NCBI GenBank assembly: GCA_021820025.1
Contig: JAKAEF010000075.1
Span: 1-5,290 of the forward strand
Direction: 5' to 3'
Length of the DNA stretch: 5,290 nucleotides
Origin: a bacterium
GTDB taxonomy: Bacteria > Patescibacteriota > Microgenomatia > Levybacterales > UBA12049
The notes under the pieces are model-generated. The model was not told where the DNA came from and did no database searches. It saw only the letters and a program-made list of their open reading frames with translations. The position numbers and the translations under genes are program-made. Below are positions 1 through 5,183 of this stretch, one piece after another (positions within the stretch are counted from its first letter, which is position 1; each line of letters starts with the position of its first letter).

Positions 1-89
1 TATTCTTCCAAATGCTTTATAACTGCTTTAATTAATTCTAAAATTTTTTTATTAATATTCTCTACATTGTTGAGATTATGTTTGTCCAT
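1..89 (-). CDS. Unidentified gene, N-terminal 29 codons, cut by the left edge
   Basis: An open frame begins at the ATG at 89-87 on the minus strand and stays open for 29 codons to the edge. It reads MDKHNLNNVENINKKILELI, then KAVIKHLEE. The two bases left over (TA) could begin a Tyr codon or a stop, so the length is unknown. The visible peptide is polar, Asn/Lys-rich and probably helical, with no signal peptide or membrane segment. An in-frame stop lies at 104-102, which makes this ATG the only good start. A perfect TATAAT at 106-101 precedes it and no Shine-Dalgarno site is present. The gene is divergent from glnA. I do not recognise a family, and a chance ORF is possible; the promoter match is the main support. 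Confidence 0.5.
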   Translation of the reverse strand, partial: MDKHNLNNVENINKKILELIKAVIKHLEE

Positions 90-100
90 ATTAGTAGATA

Positions 101-106
101 ATTATA
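101..106 (-). promoter_or_regulatory. -10 box (TATAAT) of the left-edge gene
   Basis: The minus strand reads GGTGTATAAT here, a perfect consensus -10. The predicted start point is near 94, giving a leader of about 5 nt before the ATG at 89. No good -35 hexamer lies 16-18 nt upstream (AAAGAT at 129-124 is poor). Confidence 0.5.
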
Positions 107-276
107 CACCATTCGTAAAGCTAATCTTTTTCTTATTCCTACAGGCTAAAATGCATTTTTTTAAAAATTGACCTTATTTTGTAAAAAATAGAACTCCTTT
201 GCAGTAAATTTGCTTTATTTACCAATACTTTTTGTGCATTCCGGGTATATTTTTTAAAGTATTTATATTTCCCCTA

Positions 277-305
277 TTGACAATAATAATTGCTGGGTGT
301 ATAAA
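277..305 (+). promoter_or_regulatory. glnA promoter, near-consensus sigma-70 type
   Basis: A perfect TTGACA -35 (277-282), a 17-nt spacer and TATAAA -10 (300-305, one mismatch) form the best vegetative promoter in the window. The predicted start is near 312, so the transcript has about 53 nt of leader before the glnA ATG at 365. The rest of the 90-364 intergenic region is AT-rich. It holds only a weak 6-bp AU hairpin (204-209 with 217-222) and no RNA gene that I can recognise. Confidence 0.8.
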
Positions 306-311
306 ATAAGT

Positions 312-364
312 AATCTTCAACGCTGAAGCCCCAGAGAACAAAGACGTCCTCAGGAATTTAAAAT
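312..364 (+). promoter_or_regulatory. glnA 5' leader with Shine-Dalgarno site and a small hairpin
   Basis: AGGA at 352-355 lies 9 nt before the ATG and is the only convincing Shine-Dalgarno site in the window. A 5-bp stem, CTTCA (315-319) with TGAAG (324-328), closes an ACGC tetraloop near the predicted 5' end. CTGA (323-326) on its 3' arm could instead pair with TCAG (350-353), overlapping the Shine-Dalgarno site. The two pairings are mutually exclusive. The promoter and SD are seen directly; any regulatory switching is speculation. The leader does not match the cyanobacterial glnA/glutamine riboswitch core as I know it. Confidence 0.5.
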
Positions 365-1837
365 ATGCCAAAAACAGCAACAACAAAATCAACAATACCA
401 AGCGTTCCAGAAAACGCACCATTAAGAAATTTCTTAGAAATTCCTTATGACCTATTAGAAGAAATGAATTTGGCTGCAAAAGCAAAACGAGACTCAGTTT
501 CTCCAGAAGACCAAGAAGCAGAATACAGAGAATATCTTCAAAGCGAAAAAAGAATTAAAGCAGTTACGCTTTGCTTTACCGATATTGAAGGAAAGCTGCA
601 CATGTTGGATTATGATAAAAAATTCTTACTAGATAGTGCAGATAATTTAACCTTTGACGGCTCATCTATTAGAGGCTTTACCCAACAAAGCGAATCAGAT
701 TTAAGACTTAGTATTGACTGGACCAGCTTTATTTGGCTACCTGTAGATATTTTTGGCCCAGGCAAAGTGGTTATGTTTGCAAACATTATGAATAGAGCTC
801 GTGGCCAGTATGAATCTGACTTTAGAGGCATTTTGCAAGCATACACAAGAGAATTAAAGAAAAAACAAGATTTAACAGCATTTGCATCTGCAGAAATTGA
901 AGGATTTTTGTTAGACGGCGTAAACGCAGAACAAAACTACAACAGCAAAGACGGATTTTCATTAATTTCTACCGGCGGATATTATCATTCACTTCCACTA
1001 GATAGATTAAAGCAATTTATTGATTCATCTGCAGAAGCACATAGAGCAATGGGCTTTAAAAACGAAAAAGATCATCCAGAAGTTGCACCAAGTCAGTTTG
1101 AACTTAACTTTTCTTACGCAGAAGCATTACGAGCATGCGACCAAATTCAGTTATACAAATTGGTTTGCCGACAGGTTGCCAATAAAATGGGAATGACAGC
1201 AAGCTTTTTGCCAAAACCAATTGTTGGGGTAAATGGAAGCGGCATGCACACTAATTTCTCTCTTGCAAAAGGCGGAAAAAATATTTTCTATGGCGGCAAA
1301 GAAGGAAAAGACGGATTGTCCCCTGTTGCATGGGACTTTTTAACTAGCGTATTAAATCATGCACAAGAAATCTGCTTAGTCTTAAATAGTAGTGTAAATG
1401 CATACAGAAGACTTGATCCACACTTTGAAGCGCCAAATCAAATTAAAGTAAGTCCCATTGATAGAGGAAGTATGATTAGAATTCCTGTTGGAAACGAAAA
1501 AACTTCTAGAATTGAAGTAAGAAGCGTTGCTCCTGATGCAAATCCATATTTAGTACTCTACACATTAATTAGAACAGGACTCGAAGGAAATAAATTAGTC
1601 TTAGGTAAAAGACCACGAGAAAAATACTTACCAGGTAATATTTATGACGCAATGAAATTCTTTGCAAAAAGTGATTTTGTCGCAAAGGTTTTGGGAGAAG
1701 GAAACAAAGAAAAATATCTTAAATTTAAGCAAGCTCAGGCAGACAGATGTGCAAAAGAATTAGGAACAAAAGTAAAAACAGGTGAAGTGGTATTTCATCA
1801 TGAAGTAACTAATCAGGTTCTCTGGAACAACTTCTAA
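365..1837 (+). CDS. glnA: Glutamine synthetase, type I (GlnA)
   Basis: Catalyses ATP-dependent condensation of glutamate and ammonium to glutamine in the cytoplasm, as a dodecamer in the GSI family. The 490 residues include a beta-grasp domain (about 62-150) and the catalytic domain. Visible active-site motifs, with Salmonella equivalents, are FDGSSIRGF 97-105 (Asp50 loop), EIE 177-179 (Glu129/131), GGYY 204-207 (Tyr179), HPEVAPSQFE 237-246 (Glu212/220), NGSGMH 290-295 (His269), Arg349 (Arg321), Glu355 (Glu327), Arg367/Arg372 (Arg339/344) and RIEVR 382-386 (Glu357, Arg359). No essential residue is missing. An N-terminal extension of about 60 residues precedes the usual GSI start. From memory, the extension together with EIEGFLL, STGGYYHSLP and DRGSMIRIP marks a divergent GSI clade. 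Tyr427 in NIYD sits where the adenylylated Tyr397 lies, but no adenylyltransferase is in view. The start is supported by AGGA and a strong promoter; the gene appears monocistronic. Confidence 0.97.
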   Translation: MPKTATTKSTIPSVPENAPLRNFLEIPYDLLEEMNLAAKAKRDSVSPEDQEAEYREYLQSEKRIKAVTLCFTDIEGKLHMLDYDKKFLLDSADNLTFDGSSIRGFTQQSESDLRLSIDWTSFIWLPVDIFGPGKVVMFANIMNRARGQYESDFRGILQAYTRELKKKQDLTAFASAEIEGFLLDGVNAEQNYNSKDGFSLISTGGYYHSLPLDRLKQFIDSSAEAHRAMGFKNEKDHPEVAPSQFELNFSYAEALRACDQIQLYKLVCRQVANKMGMTASFLPKPIVGVNGSGMHTNFSLAKGGKNIFYGGKEGKDGLSPVAWDFLTSVLNHAQEICLVLNSSVNAYRRLDPHFEAPNQIKVSPIDRGSMIRIPVGNEKTSRIEVRSVAPDANPYLVLYTLIRTGLEGNKLVLGKRPREKYLPGNIYDAMKFFAKSDFVAKVLGEGNKEKYLKFKQAQADRCAKELGTKVKTGEVVFHHEVTNQVLWNNF

Positions 1838-1849
1838 TCTAAGTAGAAG
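1817..1849 (+). terminator. Tandem small hairpins at the convergent end of glnA (weak terminator candidate)
   Basis: GTTC-TCTG-GAAC (1817-1828) and CTTCTA (1831-1836) with TAGAAG (1844-1849, 7-nt loop) form two adjacent stems spanning the glnA stop. The second falls in the 15-nt gap before the convergent gene's stop. Neither strand has a U-tract after the stems, so intrinsic termination is doubtful. They may instead protect 3' ends. This is a sequence observation only. Confidence 0.25.
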
Positions 1850-1852
1850 AAC

Positions 1853-2236
1853 TTAACTAAGGTCGGTAATTTTGTTAAAAAGCCACAAAAGAATAAGTCC
1901 AATAATTAAAGAGATTACAGCAGAAGAAACAATTGGCATTTGGTCAAAAATTCCCCAAATTCCCCGCCATACCAATACAACACCCGCAACAATAATAACC
2001 TGAAAAATTGCTTTGTGTTTTCTTGCTCTTGTTACAAAAAATCTTTGAAAAAAATTTAACTCTGTGGTTACCGCAGCCTCTTCTGCAACTACTACCTGCT
2101 CTTTTTCTAAAATTTTCTTAATTGCAGGCTTTATTTTAAGAAGTGCTTCTGCTTCTTCTGTTATTTTTTTCTCTTCTGCAAGAATTTGTTTTTCTTTTCG
2201 TGCTACTTCCTTTAAAATTGTATCTGCCTGAGACAT
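1853..2236 (-). CDS. Hypothetical membrane protein: N-terminal coiled coil and two transmembrane helices
   Basis: 127 residues. Residues about 5-57 are a highly charged Lys/Glu/Ala-rich helix that looks like a coiled coil. A basic amphipathic stretch follows (FFQRFFVTRARKHK, 62-75), then two hydrophobic helices at about 76-97 (with an internal Trp-Arg, VWRGIWGIF) and 102-120, joined by a very short DQMPIV turn. This is a helical-hairpin membrane anchor with a cytoplasmic coiled coil. I do not recognise a named family; the WRGIWG motif recalls small uncharacterised membrane proteins of Patescibacteria, which is memory rather than proof. The ATG at 2236 was chosen because TATAAT lies exactly 6 nt upstream. 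An in-frame ATG at 2284 would put 16 extra codons across that promoter and overlap rmuC. The gene is convergent with glnA and divergent from rmuC. Confidence 0.8.
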   Translation of the reverse strand: MSQADTILKEVARKEKQILAEEKKITEEAEALLKIKPAIKKILEKEQVVVAEEAAVTTELNFFQRFFVTRARKHKAIFQVIIVAGVVLVWRGIWGIFDQMPIVSSAVISLIIGLILLWLFNKITDLS

Positions 2237-2242
2237 AGTTAT

Positions 2243-2270
2243 ATTATATTTTATTTTTGCCGTGATACAA
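2243..2270 (-). promoter_or_regulatory. Promoter of the coiled-coil membrane protein, leaderless geometry
   Basis: On the minus strand TATAAT occupies 2248-2243 and the ATG starts at 2236, leaving exactly 6 nt between them. The predicted +1 is therefore the A of the start codon. A weak -35 candidate, TTGTAT (2270-2265, 16-nt spacer), lies on top of the rmuC -10 box. No Shine-Dalgarno sequence is possible. Confidence 0.6.
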
Positions 2271-2271
2271 T
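2263..2271 (+). promoter_or_regulatory. Extended -10 promoter of rmuC, leaderless geometry
   Basis: TGATACAAT is an extended -10 (TGn plus TACAAT at 2266-2271). It ends 6 nt before the ATG at 2278, so the predicted +1 coincides with the start codon. AGGG at 2272-2275 is only 2 nt from the ATG and cannot work as a normal ribosome-binding site. No recognisable -35 is present, as is common for extended -10 promoters. Confidence 0.6.
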
Positions 2272-2277
2272 AGGGAT

Positions 2278-3261
2278 ATGACAATTTCTCTTCTTATTAT
2301 TCTGGCAGTTTTGATTATAGGCTTTATCCTTGTCTTGGTTTTTATTAATTATAAATTGTCTAACCAAAAAACAAATCTTGATCCTACACTTATTGAATGG
2401 ATTAAAAGCATGCAGCAATCGGTAAATCATAATTCCCTGCAAATGACCAAAGTATTGCAAGAAAACAGCCGCCAATTAAATGAAAGGTTAGACAAAGCAG
2501 CCTATGTAATTCAAGAAGTTAATAAGGAAGTAGGCAAAATGACAGAAATCGGCAGAAACATGCAAGAATTGCAGGACTTTTTAAAAAGCCCAAAACTAAG
2601 AGGAAATATTGGCGAACAGGTATTAAAAGATTTAATTTCTCAAATTTTTCCTAAAAACAGTTTTTTCTTACAATATCAATTTAAAACTGGAGATAAAGTA
2701 GATGCGGCAATTAAAACTGATGCAGGAATTTTGCCAATTGACTCTAAATTTCCAATGGAAAATTTTCAAAAATTTGTAAAAGCGAAAACAGAAGAAGAAA
2801 AACAACTGTATAAAAAAGAATTTGGCAAAGATGTAAAAAAACATATAGATGCAATTGCCAAAAAATATATTTTGCCAGATGAAGGAACTATGGATTTTGC
2901 TTTAATGTATGTACCAAGCGAGGCGGTTTTTTATGAGATAGTAAACATAGATGATTTGGTTGAATATGCCAGAACCAATAGAATATTTATTGTTTCTCCA
3001 AGCACATTATATGCTCACTTACAAACTATCTTACTTAGCTTTGAAGGCAAAAAAATTGAAACAAGGTCTAAAGAGGTATTTAAATTACTAAGAAGTTTAC
3101 AAATTGATTACACAAAAGTAAATGAATCTATGGATGTATTGGGGAAGCATTTAACCAATGCCTCTGCGCAGTTTCATAATGTACAAAAGGGATTTTCATC
3201 ATTAGGCACAAAATTGGTCTCTACAAAGCAAATAGATGAGCTATCCGCAGAATCAGAATAA
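2278..3261 (+). CDS. rmuC: RmuC family protein (DNA recombination protein)
   Basis: RmuC proteins limit inversion and recombination at short repeats in E. coli. They are predicted PD-(D/E)xK-fold nucleases tethered to the membrane; their biochemistry is poorly defined. These 327 residues show one N-terminal membrane helix (about 3-24), a coiled-coil-like region (about 38-100) and the RmuC domain (about 100-315). Family motifs are LRGNIGEQVL 107-116, KVDAAI 140-145, ILPIDSKFPMENF 151-163, DFALMYVPSEAVFYEI 206-221 and RIFIVSPSTLYAHL 235-248. Glu113, Asp142, Asp155 and Lys157 fit the expected nuclease-like active site. E. coli RmuC is about 475 residues, so this is a short form with a reduced coiled coil. 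The ATG is fixed by an extended -10 exactly 6 nt upstream. It is followed after 46 nt by a gene with its own promoter and no visible terminator between them. Confidence 0.93.
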   Translation: MTISLLIILAVLIIGFILVLVFINYKLSNQKTNLDPTLIEWIKSMQQSVNHNSLQMTKVLQENSRQLNERLDKAAYVIQEVNKEVGKMTEIGRNMQELQDFLKSPKLRGNIGEQVLKDLISQIFPKNSFFLQYQFKTGDKVDAAIKTDAGILPIDSKFPMENFQKFVKAKTEEEKQLYKKEFGKDVKKHIDAIAKKYILPDEGTMDFALMYVPSEAVFYEIVNIDDLVEYARTNRIFIVSPSTLYAHLQTILLSFEGKKIETRSKEVFKLLRSLQIDYTKVNESMDVLGKHLTNASAQFHNVQKGFSSLGTKLVSTKQIDELSAESE

Positions 3262-3272
3262 TATCCTATAGC

Positions 3273-3301
3273 TTGAATACTTTCCTTTGTTTTTGTATAA
3301 T
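3273..3301 (+). promoter_or_regulatory. Promoter of the 208-residue hypothetical protein, leaderless geometry
   Basis: TTGAAT (3273-3278), a 17-nt spacer and a perfect TATAAT (3296-3301) are followed by six bases (ACCCCC) and then the ATG at 3308. The predicted +1 is the A of the ATG. The C-run excludes any Shine-Dalgarno site. Confidence 0.75.
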
Positions 3302-3307
3302 ACCCCC

Positions 3308-3934
3308 ATGCCTGTAGAACCTCAAGGGCCAACAGTTGAAACGCCAGAATCAAGAGCAAAACAGCTTGCTATTCTTACTGCAATTCATGCTCAATTAAGT
3401 CAGGATAGCCAACTATTTTATAATTATTCTTCATGGTATGGAACGCAACAATTTGCATCACAGCAAAGACGCATGTCATCTGTTTCTCCTGTGGTATTGC
3501 CAGAACGTATAATACGTTTTTATGGGCTTAGAGAACAGCAACAAGACCCTACAGCAACTATTGCTGATATTGGATTTATTTCTGGATTTAGCCATGTAGT
3601 CAATATTGTTTTTCCACACATAATTAATGCTTTTAAACCAGATAACGAGGCAATTCCTCCTATCCCACAAGATTGGACATGGGAAAGAACACCAGAGGCA
3701 AAAAAACAACAAATTTTGGCACAAAGAGAGGCGCAACGAATAGCATATGCAAGAATTCGGACAGAAGTACTAGCAAGTCCTCTGGGACTGGTAAATATTC
3801 TTGAAAGATATATCCAAGAGAATTTACCTTCTCACTCTATAGATAGGTATGCAGCAGAAAGAGCAATCGCTGGAATTAAAAAATTATATGCAGCACAAAC
3901 CTATTTACATGTTATTCCTCAAGAAGAAGTTTAA
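3308..3934 (+). CDS. Hypothetical protein with a degenerate sigma-70 region 4-like helix-turn-helix segment
   Basis: 208 residues, predicted soluble and mostly helical, with no signal peptide or membrane segment; not a family I can name with confidence. Residues about 66-110 (PERIIRFYGL, then ATIADIGFISGFSHVVNIVF, then PHIINAFK) follow the spacing of sigma-70 region 4, whose pattern is roughly RYGL, TLEEIG, LGVSRERVRQIE, AL-KL. The basic residues of the usual recognition helix are replaced by HVVNIVF, so DNA binding may be weak or lost. The N-terminal 60 residues are Gln/Ser-rich. Residues 125-155 are Arg/Lys/Glu-rich and the C-terminus is another helical region. The ATG at 3308 is chosen over an in-frame TTG at 3287 because the TTG lies upstream of the -10. 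The TAA overlaps the stop of the convergent reductase gene. Coding status is good; the function is a guess from one motif. Confidence 0.8.
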   Translation: MPVEPQGPTVETPESRAKQLAILTAIHAQLSQDSQLFYNYSSWYGTQQFASQQRRMSSVSPVVLPERIIRFYGLREQQQDPTATIADIGFISGFSHVVNIVFPHIINAFKPDNEAIPPIPQDWTWERTPEAKKQQILAQREAQRIAYARIRTEVLASPLGLVNILERYIQENLPSHSIDRYAAERAIAGIKKLYAAQTYLHVIPQEEV

Positions 3935-4668
3935 TATCCGGTAAAGTGGTCAACTTTTATTTTTTCCTCTTCAATTCCTATTTTTTGCAACATTTCAACA
4001 GTGCCATCTACCATTGGCGGCGGACCAGCGACCATAAAAATAGGCTTAGACAAATCTTGTACATATTTTTTTATAAGTTCTTCTGATATTCTTCCTGTCT
4101 CCCCTTGCCAAGAAGAATTCTCTGGATGACTAATGGTATAAATAACGTTTATGTTTTGATTTTGTTGTTTACATTTTTGTAATTCTTCTAAAAATATTAG
4201 TTCTGCAACAGTTGAGAAAGAAACAAAAAGAGTTAATGGCATTTGCAACTGTTTTTTTGCAGCAAAGGTAAGCATGCTATGAAATGGCGTTATCCCGATT
4301 CCTCCTGCTAATAAGACTCTGGGAGTTAGGTCTTCTTCTGGCAATAAAAAGCCACCCATTGGTCCAAAAAATTGTACTTTTTGCCCTACTTGAAGATTGG
4401 AAAAGTATTTTTTAAAATCACTCACTTTTGTTGCATCGTCAGAAATTTTTGTTGAAATTAGTAAGTAATTTTCTAATGGGGAAGAACACGTAGTAAAATA
4501 CCGAAAACTTCCCTTATCATCTGTAGGTGTGATTGGTAAAGTTACGCGTGTATATTGTCCTGGTTTAAAGGAATAATCAGGATTTTTTGTTTTGTCAAAA
4601 TAAAAAGAATAGGTTTCTTTTGCAATTTGTTCTTTTTTTATAAATGGAAGAGTAAAGGGTGCCGGCAT
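3931..4668 (-). CDS. FNR-type flavin oxidoreductase (ferredoxin/NAD(P)H reductase-like)
   Basis: Two-domain flavoenzyme expected to move electrons between NAD(P)H and a one-electron carrier through bound flavin, in the cytoplasm. The 245 residues show an N-terminal FAD-binding beta-barrel: FKPGQY 34-39, FRYFTTCSSP 55-64 in place of the usual RxYS/T, and GPMGGF 102-107. The Rossmann-like nucleotide domain has LLAGGIGITPF 119-129, the FLEEL equivalent 159-163, TGRIS 191-195, GPPPMV 215-220, and the C-terminal DHFTGY matching the family's ExFxGY. It is complete but has no fused [2Fe-2S] or globin domain, so the electron partner must be a separate protein and is unknown. FAD rather than FMN, and NADH versus NADPH, cannot be decided by eye. 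The divergent neighbour is a membrane-anchored cupredoxin-like protein. No Shine-Dalgarno site precedes the ATG. Confidence 0.92.
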   Translation of the reverse strand: MPAPFTLPFIKKEQIAKETYSFYFDKTKNPDYSFKPGQYTRVTLPITPTDDKGSFRYFTTCSSPLENYLLISTKISDDATKVSDFKKYFSNLQVGQKVQFFGPMGGFLLPEEDLTPRVLLAGGIGITPFHSMLTFAAKKQLQMPLTLFVSFSTVAELIFLEELQKCKQQNQNINVIYTISHPENSSWQGETGRISEELIKKYVQDLSKPIFMVAGPPPMVDGTVEMLQKIGIEEEKIKVDHFTGY

Positions 4669-4674
4669 AGTGGA

Positions 4675-4706
4675 AATATAATACTCATTTTAACCCTATC
4701 TTGCAA
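4675..4706 (-). promoter_or_regulatory. Promoter(s) of the FNR-type reductase gene
   Basis: Two overlapping -10 candidates exist on the minus strand. TATATT (4680-4675) ends 6 nt before the ATG at 4668, which is perfectly leaderless geometry. TATTAT (4683-4678) lies 17 nt from TTGCAA (4706-4701) and would start at about 4671, leaving a 3-nt leader. Either way the transcript is essentially leaderless. TTGCAA is its own reverse complement and is also the -35 of the divergent cupredoxin gene. Confidence 0.6.
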
Positions 4707-4729
4707 ATTAACATAAAAGCTACTATTAT
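4701..4729 (+). promoter_or_regulatory. Promoter of the cupredoxin-like gene, leaderless geometry
   Basis: TTGCAA (4701-4706), a 17-nt spacer and TATTAT (4724-4729) are followed by 6 nt and the ATG at 4736. The predicted +1 is the start codon. No Shine-Dalgarno sequence is present. The -35 appears to be shared with the divergent reductase gene. Confidence 0.65.
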
Positions 4730-4735
4730 ACCTGT

Positions 4736-5143
4736 ATGCAAAGCATTAAGGGTCTTGTTATCGCAGCAATCATTATTGCAGTTGTTATTGTTGGTGGAAT
4801 CTTTTTCTTTGCAAAACAAAATCCAAATACTTCAAATAGCACACCAACTCCTACAGCAACACAGCAGGCAGAAAATGCAACGGTTATTACTCTTACAAAA
4901 ACAGGCTTTACACCAAATAACATAACAGTTAAAGCAGGAACAACAGTTAAATGGGTAAATAACAGTGGTGCTGTTGGGCAGGTAGATTCTGACCCGCATC
5001 CTGTCCATACATCATACCCTGCAATGAATTTCCAACCATTTAGTGAAGGCTCATCTGTTGAATTAGTTTTTGATAAAGCTGGAACATATCATTATCACAA
5101 TCATCTTAATCCATCCCAAACCGGAACAATTACAGTCCAGTAA
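4736..5143 (+). CDS. Membrane-anchored cupredoxin-like protein with altered copper ligands
   Basis: 135 residues. The N-terminal helix (about 5-26) has no lipobox Cys and looks like an uncleaved signal anchor. A Thr/Ser/Pro/Asn-rich linker (about 28-47) leads to an extracytoplasmic cupredoxin fold (about 48-135) with typical TGFTPNNITVKAGTTVKWVN and VELVFDKAGTYHYHNHLNP segments. Plastocyanin-type proteins bind type 1 copper through one upstream His and a C-terminal Cys-His-Met set in GTYxYxCxxHPxMxG. Here those three positions are Asn122, Asn125 and Gln128. Histidines sit instead at 119, 121 and 123, and at 88 and 91 in DPHPVH. A classical blue-copper site is therefore absent. A His-rich metal site, possibly for copper binding or storage, is plausible. 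From memory, cupredoxins with a YHxHLNP motif occur in CPR genomes. The start is fixed by a promoter 6 nt upstream. Confidence 0.9.
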   Translation: MQSIKGLVIAAIIIAVVIVGGIFFFAKQNPNTSNSTPTPTATQQAENATVITLTKTGFTPNNITVKAGTTVKWVNNSGAVGQVDSDPHPVHTSYPAMNFQPFSEGSSVELVFDKAGTYHYHNHLNPSQTGTITVQ

Positions 5144-5168
5144 TTTACTTTTTAAGTTTTTCTGTTAT

Positions 5169-5180
5169 TACAAATAATAT
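5169..5180 (+). promoter_or_regulatory. Possible -10 region of the UvrD-type helicase gene
   Basis: TACAAA (5169-5174, 9 nt before the ATG) or TAATAT (5175-5180, 3 nt before it) could serve as -10. Neither has a good -35 or the exact 6-nt spacing of the neighbours. No Shine-Dalgarno site precedes the ATG at 5184. The gap to the cupredoxin stop is only 40 nt, so read-through is also possible. Confidence 0.3.
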
Positions 5181-5183
5181 GCT

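Noticed and set aside
168..196. Second glnA promoter starting with TTGACC at 168
   Set aside because: No acceptable -10 lies 16-18 nt downstream; TAGAAC has only a 15-nt spacer and is a poor match.
204..222. GTAAAT/ATTTAC hairpin in the first intergenic region
   Set aside because: A 6-bp AU-dominated stem with a 7-nt loop is expected by chance in DNA this AT-rich.
312..364. glnA/glutamine riboswitch in the glnA leader
   Set aside because: The leader is too short and lacks the conserved core I know for the cyanobacterial glutamine-binding motif.
219..485. Minus-strand frame of 88 codons across the glnA promoter and 5' end
   Set aside because: It lies over a strong promoter and the true glnA frame, has low-complexity Leu/Phe-rich content and no promoter or RBS of its own.
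2237..2284. Upstream ATG at 2284 (minus) for the coiled-coil membrane protein
   Set aside because: The 16 extra codons would cross the TATAAT box and overlap the rmuC start, and they do not resemble protein sequence; the ATG at 2236 fits the local promoter spacing.
3287..3307. TTG at 3287 as start of the 208-residue protein
   Set aside because: It lies upstream of the TATAAT at 3296-3301 and all other genes here use ATG.
4701..4925. Plus-strand Leu/Gln-rich frame and the opposing minus-strand frame (4726-4923) over the cupredoxin gene
   Set aside because: Both are out-of-frame readings of the cupredoxin 5' half with repetitive composition; the cupredoxin frame has clear family motifs.
5147..5161. 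Mini-hairpin ACTT/AAGT followed by T's after the cupredoxin gene as an intrinsic terminator
   Set aside because: A 4-bp AT-rich stem with a 3-nt loop is too weak to call a terminator.
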